Below, piece by piece: positions 25,031 through 33,841 of a DNA stretch of 38,060 bases. Positions within the stretch are counted from its first letter, which is position 1, and every line of letters starts with the position of its first letter. The notes below the pieces were generated by a model that saw nothing but the letters and a program-made list of their open reading frames with translations, had not been told where the DNA came from and did not search any database. Origin of the DNA: Syntrophobacteraceae bacterium (GTDB lineage Bacteria; Desulfobacterota; Syntrophobacteria; Syntrophobacterales; Syntrophobacteraceae); the NCBI GenBank assembly GCA_031292195.1, contig JARLHP010000107.1, forward strand, positions 1 to 38,060. The letters run 5' to 3'. The translations under genes were made by a program, and so were the position numbers.

Positions 25031-25748
25031 AAAAAGTCACTCCGGTGGCGCCGATATATCTCGCAAACAGCTATTCTGTCAGAAAACGGAAATAAATGGC
25101 CGGCTGCAAGCTACTCCTTCCCAAAGCTTTCTGCAATAATTTTTGACCGGCCGTATAGTCGGCAAGTGAAGTATCCCTGCTCAAAAAACAGGGGAGTGCC
25201 GGGGTCAGACCAATTCCATTAGGAGGTCTTGTGGCAGCCGACTTGAACGTCAAGACCAATGCGCAGACGCTGGGAGCGACGTACACTTTTCCTTTCGGCA
25301 CTCTTGAGGGGGGGGACAGTCGCCCGTAGAAGTAGATTTCATACTGGAATTACGGCTAGAAGGCAGTAGAGCCTGTCATTTCGCTCCATTTTGGGAACGT
25401 AATGTATTAAGAACTTTTTGTCGTCTCCCAAATCGATCTTATCACTGTTGGAATAACTCCCGAGCTCTAAAACAGCACATTCTAAACAAAAATTTTTACC
25501 ATCACACGGGATAGGCGCCCCTACGGGCCATATAATGAAAACCTTGCGGGGTAATCGGCGCCCCAGCCTCTTTCCTGCTAAATGATCAGAAGTGACAAGT
25601 TGTTCGGGATCCATTGGAGGTCTGCCAACGTATGGCAGGCTGCATTTCACGTGATCGCGGCCGGCAGAGTGTTGGGGGTTCGCTTGATCACCCCGGGGAT
25701 CGCTAGCTTTCACTCCACTTCTTTCAATCATTGAAGGAGGAATTTTGT
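25031..25748. other. Long intergenic region between sulP and the fibronectin-type gene
   Basis: About 720 bases between divergent genes. It contains the sulP leader, a small hairpin CCCTG-N9-CAGGG (25172-25190), a purine-rich stretch with an AGGAGG at 25220-25230 leading only to a 33-codon frame, the doubtful minus-strand frame at 25339-25731, and a perfect palindrome TTCAAT-C-ATTGAA (25724-25736) that runs into the ribosome site of the next gene. No RNA gene was recognised. Confidence 0.6.
25339..25731 (-). CDS. Hypothetical protein, doubtful
   Basis: A 130-codon open frame between sulP and the fibronectin protein. From about residue 40 the translation looks protein-like (RRLPRKVFIIWPVGAPIP, then CDGKNFCLECAVLEL and KFLIHYVPKMERND), with a CxxxxxCLEC cluster. 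The N-terminal part looks random. Base composition is less GC-rich at third positions than neighbours, which would fit a recently acquired gene or chance. No clear ribosome site is seen, and the start overlaps the leader of the gene at 25749. A shorter start at codon 40 is possible. No family recognised. Confidence 0.28.
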   Translation of the reverse strand: MIERSGVKASDPRGDQANPQHSAGRDHVKCSLPYVGRPPMDPEQLVTSDHLAGKRLGRRLPRKVFIIWPVGAPIPCDGKNFCLECAVLELGSYSNSDKIDLGDDKKFLIHYVPKMERNDRLYCLLAVIPV

Positions 25749-27944
25749 ATGAAAAGCAAAAGCTTTCTTTTCCTCTGGCTCCTGCTGACTTTTGCGGCGT
25801 TTACGACCCGGGCATGGGCGAAAACGCCGGCGCCGGTACACGTGTACGCGGCTCCCGGCAACGCTCAGGCCGCGGTGCGCTTCGATGTGCCGGCCTCCAC
25901 AAACACCCCGTTCACCTACAACGTCACCGTAAACAATACCACAACGAACGCCACAACAACACTCACCGGCTTCACAGCCGGCCCGATACTCGTGCCAAGC
26001 TTGCTAAACGGCGATACCTACACCTTCCAGGTGACGGCGGTCGACTCCACCAGCACTTCCGGAACCTCTTCGGCCGTCTCCAACAGCGTAACCCCCAACA
26101 CGGGCCTCTATAAGGCCCTCGCCGGCAGGTGGAAGCTGAGCGCCGTCCAAGCAGGCGCCGGAGCTCCATACTCCAGCTCTTGCACGGACGTGATAGACAA
26201 CAATGGGGGGTTCACCGGCAACTGCACCGACAGCCATAACGACACTATCACTTTCAATAAGGCCGCCATTTTTGTGTTTCCTCTGCCCTACGGGATGATC
26301 CCCCTCATTACCGATTATTCCCAAAATGGTGTCGATATCCCCGCCAGCCCTTTCCCCGACATGGTTTGTCAAGCCAGTCCGGACAATACTTTTGCCTCGT
26401 GCACGGCAACCGCACCCCAGCAAAATCACGGTGGCGACACCGTTCTTCTAGCCACCATGTCTAAAGAAGGCTCTACCTACCCGCAGACAAAAGATTTAAC
26501 CGGGACCTGGCATCTCAGTTTCCTGGATCCCGGGGCCGGGGGGACCGGCGGCAATGTTACTCAGGGCACGGCCAATGTCTCCAGCAACGGAGCCTTCAAA
26601 GCGAGCGGTACCGGCATTTCAGGCACTCAAACGGGTGTCTTGGCGCTCTCACCTGCCGGGGTTTTGACCTGCGCCTCCGGCGATTGTAACTCAGACCTCG
26701 ATGCCTATATGGACGCGGGCCTTACCACTATGGCCGGGATACATTCAAAGTCCGGCGGGGACTCACAACTCCAACTTTTTATGAAGCAAGGTTCCAGTTA
26801 TTCCCTGGCCGACCTTGCGGGTCTTTGGGAAATGAATCAGCTAGACTCGGACGGAACCTGGAGAAGAGCGACTCTAAAAGTTCAATCCAACGGATCGATG
26901 CTGGAAACCGATTATGGAAATGGCGGGGATACGGGCAGCGGAAGCGGGACGCTTCGTATTTCATCCGCCGGGGTTGTAACCTGCTCGTCCGGAGACTGCA
27001 AGGGCAATACCTTCTCTATGGATGCGAGCGAGACGATTATGGGGACAACCCAGACGAAGAGCCATTCGGGTAGTGCTGACACTTTCCGGATGCTTGTCTT
27101 CACGAAAACGGCCTCGCCGCCTTCCGCCCCCACCGGCGTGAGCGCCACGGCGGGAAACGGCTCCGCGACGGTCGGTTTCACCGCCCCGCCGATACCCACC
27201 GGCGGAAGCCCGATTGCATCCTACACGGTGACCTCCAGCCCCGGCGCGATTTCTCGGACCGGGACGGGCACCTCTATAAAGGTTACCGGTCTTAAAAACG
27301 GCACGGCATACACATTCACTGTAACGGCAACCAATGCGGCAGGGCTGACCGGGTCTCCATCCGCCAAATCCAACAGCGTTAAACCCGTGGACCCGGCTCT
27401 TCCTCATGCGCCCACAGGGGTAACCGCCAAAGCGGGCAATGCTCAGGCAACGGTGAATTTTAAGCTGCCGTCCAGCGGGGGTCCGTTCACGTGCACCGTC
27501 ACGTCGAATCCCGGCAACATAACCGCCGCCGGTTCCGGCAGTCCAATAACGATAACCGGCCTCAAAAACGGCACGACCTACACTTTCAGGGTGTCGGCCA
27601 CAAACGCCGTTGGGACCAGCCCGTCATCGGGCCCATCCAACAAGGTTACGCCGGCCGACGTACCCGACGCGCCCTCAATTACAAACGTAACAGCGGGAAA
27701 CGGTCAGGCGACCGTCACTTTTACGGCGCCAAACGCTAATGGAAGCCCGATTACCGGCTACACGGTTACTTCAAGCTCCGACGCCACCCACCCCAACGGA
27801 GTCGCGGCAAGTGGCAAGAAGACCCAGATAACCGTTAAGGGGCTTAGCAATCGCCAAAGTTACACATTTACCGTAACGGCAAAGAACAAGATCGGGACCG
27901 GCCCGGCATCGAAACCTTCCAGTTCCGTGACCCCGGGCGCCTGA
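25749..27944 (+). CDS. Secreted multidomain protein with four fibronectin type III domains
   Basis: 731 residues from the ATG at 25749, with AAGGAGG nine bases upstream. Residues 1-24 are a Sec signal peptide ending in RAWA. Then come an FN3 domain (~28-117), three related beta-rich modules (~121-240, 247-350, 352-455), each opening with L(A/T)G.W and the latter two containing a LTCASGDC/VTCSSGDC turn, and three more FN3 domains (~459-547, 553-637, 641-730) with GLKNGT.YTF.V.ATN signatures. There is no membrane anchor, LPXTG or PEP-CTERM, so it is exported to the periplasm or medium. FN3 modules suggest adhesion or carbohydrate contact; no catalytic domain is visible. The cysteines in the SGDC turns may pair. 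Confidence 0.85.
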   Translation: MKSKSFLFLWLLLTFAAFTTRAWAKTPAPVHVYAAPGNAQAAVRFDVPASTNTPFTYNVTVNNTTTNATTTLTGFTAGPILVPSLLNGDTYTFQVTAVDSTSTSGTSSAVSNSVTPNTGLYKALAGRWKLSAVQAGAGAPYSSSCTDVIDNNGGFTGNCTDSHNDTITFNKAAIFVFPLPYGMIPLITDYSQNGVDIPASPFPDMVCQASPDNTFASCTATAPQQNHGGDTVLLATMSKEGSTYPQTKDLTGTWHLSFLDPGAGGTGGNVTQGTANVSSNGAFKASGTGISGTQTGVLALSPAGVLTCASGDCNSDLDAYMDAGLTTMAGIHSKSGGDSQLQLFMKQGSSYSLADLAGLWEMNQLDSDGTWRRATLKVQSNGSMLETDYGNGGDTGSGSGTLRISSAGVVTCSSGDCKGNTFSMDASETIMGTTQTKSHSGSADTFRMLVFTKTASPPSAPTGVSATAGNGSATVGFTAPPIPTGGSPIASYTVTSSPGAISRTGTGTSIKVTGLKNGTAYTFTVTATNAAGLTGSPSAKSNSVKPVDPALPHAPTGVTAKAGNAQATVNFKLPSSGGPFTCTVTSNPGNITAAGSGSPITITGLKNGTTYTFRVSATNAVGTSPSSGPSNKVTPADVPDAPSITNVTAGNGQATVTFTAPNANGSPITGYTVTSSSDATHPNGVAASGKKTQITVKGLSNRQSYTFTVTAKNKIGTGPASKPSSSVTPGA

Positions 27945-28007
27945 GACCGAATGCGCCGACAATTACCCGTGTAACGGTGAATGATGTCGGCCAGGTAACG
28001 GAAAGCT

Positions 28008-28765
28008 TCACATAAAACTTCGAGGGAGGAAGCCCGCCCCCCCCAAGGGGGGCTTCGCGGAAAACAGGGGAACTCGGCGCTCCGCAATCAGCTTCCGGTC
28101 ATCAGCTATGAGTATTTCCAGCCGGGTGAGACAGGCGGGCAAAAGGTTGGGGTCGAAGCTTCCCCGGAAAGATAGTGCATTTGCGCGAACTGTTTGTTTG
28201 AGGTCTCTGAAGCATACTCGCGCCCCTTCTCTCCCAGGCCATGCGGTCAAAGTAACGGACCCTCGCCAGGCAGGGGCGAAATCCGTCGGTTCCGCATTCG
28301 CCCAGTAATCCAACAGCGTCTCATAGCCCGGGACTGTTGTCGCAAAGCCATCAAAGAACTCCCTTATCTGATACTCATAAAGGGGGGCGGTCCTGAAATT
28401 TCGCTGAAGGTCGCCGCCATCCGGGTCAGGGTCTCGAATTGGCTGTTCAGAAATAGATTCCGGATTTTCGCCAACTCCGCGAGTGTCAGCGCATGCTGCT
28501 CCGCTATTTTGGGGGCGGGTGGCGCCACGCTTATCTTTATTGGCGGCGGCGAAACCACGGCGGAAGAACCTGCTTTAGAGATTGGCTGTCCCTAGTGGAG
28601 GAGGAAAAACAGTGTTGCGGCGACCGAGAATACCAATACGGCCAAGACAGAGCGCAGCACCCAAAGAAGGTTATCACCCTCAGAAGGGGTAAGTTGCTGT
28701 CCGCAATAGGGACACAGCCCTTCGAAGGAGAAAATAGTCCGACAACTGGAACAGCGTGTTTGCAC
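28008..28765 (-). pseudogene. Zinc-ribbon transmembrane protein gene, broken by an amber codon and a frameshift
   Basis: On the minus strand a GTG at 28765, preceded by AGGAAGGAA, opens 57 codons. They hold a zinc ribbon (CSSC, then CPYC) and a transmembrane helix (LLWVLRSVLAVLVFSVAATL), and end at a TAG at 28594-28592. The same frame continues after the TAG through a proline-rich linker (SPPPIKISVAPPAPKIAEQ) and a helical stretch to 28364. At a run of six G (28382-28387) the sensible frame shifts by one base and continues as YEYQIREFFDGF and GYETLLDYWANAEPTDF to about 28040. Read together this is one protein: ribbon, membrane helix and helical ectodomain. It is either a decayed gene or, less likely, a sequencing error plus recoding. 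The 57-codon front could still be made. No family name is assigned. Confidence 0.6.
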
Positions 28766-28911
28766 AGGATTTCCTTCCTGTATATACGAAGGTGAACCAC
28801 CTCGGTGATGCCCCCGTAATGGCTAGCTGGCGCACCTCATACCTTTGGGGCACAGTGCGACCCGGAAGACTCCAGAAAGCGAGTTCGGAAAGAGGATTTC
28901 CAACGGAGAAT

Positions 28912-28958
28912 CGAACCAGCCGCGACGACAGGCTTGAAACTGTCGCGCGGCTGGTTCG
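28912..28958 (-). terminator. Long hairpin downstream of formate dehydrogenase
   Basis: CGAACCAGCCGCG (28912-28924) pairs with CGCGGCTGGTTCG (28946-28958), and the stem continues inward through CGACAG/CTGTCG with a one-base bulge, leaving a small loop. It lies about 37 bases beyond the formate dehydrogenase stop on the minus strand. The stem is strong but no clear T run follows, so it may end or protect the transcript. Confidence 0.5.
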
Positions 28959-28994
28959 CAGAGCAAGATGAGGTCTATAGAAAGGGACTTTTCT

Positions 28995-31676
28995 TTAGAG
29001 CTTTTCCATTTTGACCGCGCAGGCCTTGTATTCGGCCGTGTACGAAACCGGGTCAAAAGCCGCATTGGTCAGCCAGTTCGCACAGGTTTCCCTGAAGTGA
29101 AAAGCCATCCAGACCATTCCGGGCGGCACCTCATGGGTAACCCGCGATCTTACCACAATTTCTCCCCGCCTGGATTTAAGGCGGATCATCTCGCCGGATT
29201 CGATCCCCAATGCCCGGGCGTCATCGCCGGAGATATCGGCGGTTTCTTCCGAGAGAAGATCGTTCAGGCCCCGGCATCGGCCGGTCTGAGTTCGCGTGTG
29301 ATAATGATAGAGCCTTCGACCCGTGCTGAGCACCAGCGGATACTCCTCGTCAGGCACTTCGGCAGGCGGTGTCCAGTCGGCCGGGCTGAAAACACCCTTG
29401 CCGCAGGTAAATTTCCCGTCCTTATGCAGAAAAGTCGTTCCGGGGTGTTCTACTGTCGGGCATGGCCACTGCAAGCCGTTTTTCTCTAACCTGTGGTACT
29501 TTATCCCGCCGTAAGCCGGACCAAGCACGGAAACTTCGTTGTCCCATATTTCCTGCGAACTGTTGGACGGCCACTCCTGTCCAAACCGCTTGGCGAGTTG
29601 CTTGAATATCCACCAGTTCGGGCGCGCCTGCCCGGGAGGAGAGCAGACTTTGCGAACACGGCTCACACGGCGTTCGCTGCTGGTGAAAGTGCCGTCTTCC
29701 TCACTCCAGGCGGCCGAGGGGAAGATGACGTGCGCAAAGCGAGTAGTCTCGGTCGGAAATATGTCCTGGCAAACCAGAAATTCCGCCGAAGCCAGTTCGT
29801 GCTCCACCTTATGGATGTCCGGCTCGCTGTTGGCCAGGTTTTCACCGAAGATGTAGAAGGACCTGACTTTCTTGTCGACAAGTCCCTCCATCATTTGCGG
29901 CATCATCAATCCGACTTTTTGGGAAAGCTGGAAAGCGCCCCAAGCCGTCCCGAATTTCTCCCGGGACGCATCGAGCGCCACGCCCTGGTAGCCCACATAC
30001 ACATTGGGCAGTGCGCCCATGTCGCATGCGCCCTGGACGTTGTTCTGTCCCCGAAGCGGATTGACGCCCGCGCATTCCATACCCATGTTTCCAAGCAGCA
30101 TCTGCAGGTTGGCAACGCTTTTGACGTTGTTTACCCCGCAGGTATGCTCGGTAATCCCCAAGGTGTAGCAGACCATCGCGGGTTTTACCGTGGCCAGGCG
30201 CCGGGCGGTCTCCCGGATCATCTCCGGGGAGATCCCGCATATGGGTGAAGCATATTCCGGAGTATAGGTCGAAACCTTTTCCTTGAGTCCCTCAAAACCC
30301 GTGGTGCACGTTTCGACGAAAGTCTTGTCGTAGAGATCCTCGGCGATCAATACGTTCATAATGGCGTTGAGCAGCGCTATGTCGCTTCCGACCTTGAGCG
30401 GCAGGTGCATCGTGGCAATATCGCACAGCCTCTGATTCCTGGGATCGACAACGATCAGTTGCGCCCCCTCCCGGACGGCATTGCGCAAAAACGACGAAGC
30501 CACCGGGTGGGCCTCGGCCATATTGGAGCCGATCACCATGAACATCTTGGCTCTATGGAATTCGCCGAAGGAATTGGTCATTGCACCGGAACCAAACGTG
30601 GCTGCCAGTCCGGCAACCGTGGGTGCGTGTCAAGTTCGAGCGCAGTGATCAATATTGTTGGTGCCAAAGACCCCGCGAAACAGCTTCTGCATGTTGTAGG
30701 AGTCTTCATTGATGCTTCGGGCGCAACTGACACCGGCAAGGGCGTCCGGGCCGCTTTCGGCGATGATCTGTTTGAACTTGTTGGCTACAAGGTCCAGGGC
30801 CTCATCCCAACTCGCCTCTCGAAACTCACCGTTTTCCCTGATGAGCGGAGTGGTAAGCCGCTCTTTGGAATGGATGAAATCAAATCCGAACCTTCCCTTG
30901 ACGCACAGCCGGCCCTTATTGGGTTCGCCGTCTTCAACGCCCGACACCTTCACGATCTTGTCGTTTTTGACGTGAAGCTGGAGCTGACAGCCTACACCGC
31001 AGTACGGGCAGGTGGTGCGAACCTTCTTTACTTCCCAGGGGCGCCAGCGAAGCTCTGCTTTCTTTTCCAGAATAGCGCCCACCGGACACACCTGGATGCA
31101 TTCTCCGCAGGACACGCACTTTTCTTCGTTATAAGAAATCCGCCTGCCTTCCGGCCCATCCACCACCTGGAGCGCGCCTATCCCCTGGATCTCGTTGCAG
31201 GCCGATACGCAACGCGTACACAAAACGCATCGCTCCGGCCACGACCTGAGGAATGTGGTGCTGTAGCCTTCTGTGAACTTGGAGGTCGGCGGCTGCATAT
31301 CGACGTGGCTGATGCCGTGCTCGTAGACCAGGTCCTGGAGTTTGCATTCTCCCGCCTTGTCACAGATCGGGCAGTCCAGCGGATGGTGAACGAGCAGGGC
31401 CGACAACGCATCCCGTCTGGCCTGCAGAAGTTTGTCCGACTGGGTGACAACCGACATTCCATCCTGGACCACCGTCTCGCAGGAAGCCACCGGTTCGGAG
31501 AGTCCATCGATTTCGACAACGCACATCCCGCATGAGCCGATCGGTTTCATTCTGTCATGAAAGCAGAGCGTTGGGATCCTGATTCCGGCGTCCTTGGCGG
31601 CCTGGAGCACGGTGGCGCCCTTCTGCGCAGCAACCTCCATGCCGTCGATCTTCAATTTCACAGCACTCATTCCCAT
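28995..31676 (-). CDS. fdhA: Formate dehydrogenase alpha subunit, selenocysteine-containing (NuoG-like N-terminus)
   Basis: One gene of 894 codons read through an in-frame TGA at 30632-30630 (codon 349). The flanks HCART-TGA-HAPTVAG match the formate dehydrogenase active site CAR-x-Sec-H-x-P. A SECIS-like hairpin follows directly. Domains in order: a [2Fe-2S] ferredoxin fold (CFHDRMKPIGSCGMC), a His/Cys cluster motif (HHPLDCPICDKAGEC), two [4Fe-4S] sites (CVLCTRCVSAC, CVSCGECIQVCP), a further [4Fe-4S] site (CPYCGVGCQ to RLCVKG) and the bis-MGD molybdopterin/tungstopterin domains. It oxidises formate or reduces CO2, probably with NAD- or ferredoxin-linked partners encoded elsewhere. The ATG at 31676 has GGAGG nine bases upstream; a good promoter lies 75 bases further up. 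The N-terminal clusters are like those of NAD-linked, soluble enzymes. Confidence 0.93.
30601..30632 (-). promoter_or_regulatory. SECIS-like element with UGA selenocysteine codon
   Basis: Reading the minus strand: TGA (30632-30630), a 12-base spacer, stem GTTGCC (30617-30612), loop GGACT and stem GGCAGC (30606-30601), one pair being G-U. Position and loop (GGACU against GGUCU) resemble the E. coli fdhF SECIS, and the bases right after the UGA (CACG) are also shared. This is the structure that SelB would read; the window holds no sel genes. Confidence 0.75.
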
Positions 31677-31750
31677 TCCGATTTTCCTCCGTTATATCCT
31701 GACATCAGCCCGGCGGGCCGCATTTTTCCAAAACCTGCCTGGCACAGGGC

Positions 31751-31779
31751 ACATTAGACAACGCACCCGTTATTGTCAA
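31751..31779 (-). promoter_or_regulatory. Sigma70-type promoter for formate dehydrogenase
   Basis: On the minus strand TTGACA (31779-31774) is followed after exactly 17 bases by TAATGT (31756-31751), about 75 bases upstream of the ATG. A perfect -35 and standard spacing make this one of the best promoters in the window. Confidence 0.6.
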
Positions 31780-31919
31780 CTAAATTGCCCGGAACATTAT
31801 ATCCTTATCCTGCCGGCTTTCAATTTATCATTTGGACGCACAGGGGGAATGAGGTATGTTTTTTCGGGGGACGACCCTTCGCGCGCTTCTTTTTCTCACC
31901 CGGTTTTCAATTCCAGCAG

Positions 31920-32699
31920 GGTTTCGAAACAGTCCTGAGCGATATAAGCCTCGATTTTTGCTCCAGGGCCAAACCCCGCATCGACAAAGGGTTGCAGAAA
32001 CGAGTAGACCAGGGCAAAATGGCTGATCCCGAAAGGCTCTCGGTTCTCTCCCGCATATCCTTGGCCGGAGACCTCACTCCCGCGCGGGAGTGCGACTTTG
32101 TAATCGAAAGCGTCCTGGAACAGATCGAGGTCAAGACAAAGGTATTCGCCCAGTTGGACGACCTGGCCCGAAGCGATTGTATCCTGGCTACAAACACCAC
32201 CTCCCTTCCCATAAGCGAGATAGCGGCGGCCACACGCCGTTCCGAAAAAGTGGTTCAGATGCACTTTTTCAATCCACCCGCAATAATGAAGCAGGTGGAA
32301 ATTATGCCCGGCGCCAAAACAGCCCCCGAAACCCTCAAGGCCGCCGAAGAAATGGCAAAACTGCTCGGTAAAGACCCGGTGGTGTGCAAAAACGAAGCGG
32401 TTGCCGGCATAGTCAGCCGGGTGCCGGGACAGCTCCTGAACGAAGCCACATGGCTCGCAGCCACGGGCGTGGCCGACCCGGCGGATATCGACAAGGCCAT
32501 GAAACCGGGCGCGAACCATCCCATGGGGCCCTTCGAGCTTCTCGACCTTATCGGCGTGGATGTGCACCGCGCCAAAATGCAGACCCTGGCCGGCCCTCTG
32601 AACGACCCCAGGTACAACCACCCGCCGCTGATCGACAAGATGATCGAGGAAAGCCGCTTGGGCAAGAAGGTGGGCAAAGGTTTCTACAACTACGAGTAG
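31920..32699 (+). pseudogene. 3-hydroxyacyl-CoA dehydrogenase, N-terminally truncated
   Basis: From GFETVLSDIS onward the translation follows 3-hydroxybutyryl/3-hydroxyacyl-CoA dehydrogenases: ATNTTSLPISEIA, the catalytic-His strand VVQMHFFNPP, the NAD-domain end, and the C-terminal dimerisation domain with HPMGPFELLDLIGVDV to the final KVGKGFYNYE. About 25 residues with the GxGxxG NAD loop are missing; the open frame upstream of 31920 is unrelated, low-complexity sequence. NAD binding should fail, so this is called a pseudogene. A relic is notable because the intact acyl-CoA operon at 16-22 kb lacks this step. Internal ATGs exist but would remove even more of the Rossmann fold. Confidence 0.72.
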
Positions 32700-32793
32700 C
32701 GGATTTATCGAACTGTTGACTCAATATTTCCGCATCTGCCACGCGTTTGCGATCTGTGGACAGCGTGACTAAAATTTACGGATAGAGACTACG

Positions 32794-33043
32794 GTGGTGC
32801 GGTTTCATCCTCATGCCCTGCAACGTCTTTCAGAACGTGGCGTCACACGGGACGAAACGATCGCCGCGCTAAAGTTCGGAGAACGTTTCCAGGCCGAATT
32901 CGGACGCACTGGTTTTCGAATGAATTTTCCATTCGATGCTGAATGGCTAGGGTAGGCGGTATGCCACAAAACAGGTGGAAGTTTATGCCGCCCGGGAGGG
33001 TGCGGATTGGATGGTAATCACCGTCATTTCCCGCTATTTCTGA
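32794..33043 (+). pseudogene. DUF4258 family gene, frameshifted
   Basis: From GTG GTG at 32794 the frame reads VRFHPHALQRLSERGVTRDE and on through a beta-strand region to a TAG at 32953-32955. One frame over, YATKQVEVYAAREGADWMVI and TVISRYF continue and end with TGA at 33041-33043. Together they give a complete DUF4258 domain (HxHxxxRxxxRGI-type start, VITVY.R-type end), so a one- or two-base change near 32950-32960 broke the gene. DUF4258 has a small toxin-like fold and is often found with DUF2283; the intact DUF2283 gene starts 26 bases later. The error could be real decay or a sequencing slip. Confidence 0.62.
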
Positions 33044-33068
33044 GGTCGGTCAAGGAGGGCGAGCAGCC

Positions 33069-33320
33069 ATGAAATTGAGTTACGATCCTCGCTACAATAT
33101 CGCCTACATTCGCTTTCAGCCTAAATCTGGAGACGTCGAGTCCATCAAGATCGGGGAGGAACTGATCGTCGATATGACACCTGCGGGAACCGTGTATGGC
33201 ATCGAACTCCTGAACGCAAACGAACAACTCAAGCGCGCGGATATGGGAAAGCTACTGGTGACCAACGAGGCGACCGGGGAGGAGATCGAAGTGGCTTTGT
33301 CGATTCCCTGTCAGGATTGA
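33069..33320 (+). CDS. DUF2283 family protein
   Basis: 83 residues. The sequence MKLSYDPRYNIAYIRF, then VDMTPAGTVYGIELLNA, is the DUF2283 pattern: a 'YDxxxDxLYI.F' opening and a 'D.....G.v.GIE.l.A' core. AAGGAGG lies about ten bases upstream. Members pair with DUF4258 in small two-gene modules, proposed to be toxin-antitoxin-like, although no biochemical role is established. Here the partner is frameshifted, so this would be the surviving half. The tail (~55-83) is charged and does not match the core family. Confidence 0.82.
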   Translation: MKLSYDPRYNIAYIRFQPKSGDVESIKIGEELIVDMTPAGTVYGIELLNANEQLKRADMGKLLVTNEATGEEIEVALSIPCQD

Positions 33321-33353
33321 CCTGATGGGGCGCGCTTTGATATCGGTTTGCGT

Positions 33354-33420
33354 TCAAAATCCCCCTTTCCCCCCTTTTGAAAAATATAATGAGGGCTGCC
33401 CTCGGTGGGGCCACCCTCAC
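33354..33420. repeat. Intergenic palindromes with CCCCCTTTCCCCCC core
   Basis: TTCAAAA and TTTTGAA flank a pyrimidine-rich AATCCCCCTTTCCCCCC stretch (about 33354-33381), and a GAGGG..CCCTC hairpin with GGTGGGGCCACC follows. The CCCCCTTTCCCCCC motif is a frequent intergenic repeat in several Desulfobacterota-type genomes (recollection, unchecked). It starts about 35 bases after the DUF2283 stop. Confidence 0.45.
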
Positions 33421-33457
33421 ACTGCTTCATCTAAGTTAATTTAAGGTAACGGGCGGG

Positions 33458-33683
33458 TTACCCTATCGGAAATGCTTCGTACCCGTAGTCTTCGGCATAG
33501 AGAATCTTTCCACTTCTCCAGTGCCGAAATGATTTGACGAATTTAGCTGGCGGTGATCACGTTCCACGGATAGGATTTCCCGGGGAAGATGTTTTTGAGT
33601 ACGATGCCGAACTCGCGGAATGCATCGAAGATTTGCTGAAAAATGGAAAGTGGGACTGGAATAAATTAACGCCACACCATTAA
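33458..33683. pseudogene. Short coding remnants between DUF2283 and the GGDEF-EAL gene
   Basis: On the minus strand 33458-33556 reads KSFRHWRSGKILYAEDYG then YEAFPIG and a stop; upstream it meets a stop with no start codon. On the plus strand 33501-33683 reads through FPGEDVFEYDAELAECIEDL and KNGKWDWNKLTPHH to a TAA at 33681. Both look like genuine protein C-termini but neither has a start or ribosome site. They are listed as relics of small genes; no family is claimed. Confidence 0.3.
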
Positions 33684-33841
33684 AAGTGAGACGGACCCAA
33701 TTTCCTCTTTGGATCCGTAAAATATAACGTCGCGTTGAAAAGGGGAGAGCAGGAGCCATCAGTCGGCACTTGAACGCTAAATCGTATGAGACCCTGTTGC
33801 AAGACAAACCCTCAAACCGGGATATTGCGGTGCCGGCTCTT

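Noticed and set aside
25230..25330. Small gene starting at GTG after AGGAGG near 25230
   Set aside because: The 33-codon frame ends quickly, the spacing to the start is short, and the translation has no recognisable feature.
30630..31676. Separate ferredoxin/formate dehydrogenase N-terminal gene ending at 30630
   Set aside because: The TGA is at the Sec position of the family and the frame continues into the rest of the enzyme with a SECIS-like hairpin, so it is one gene.
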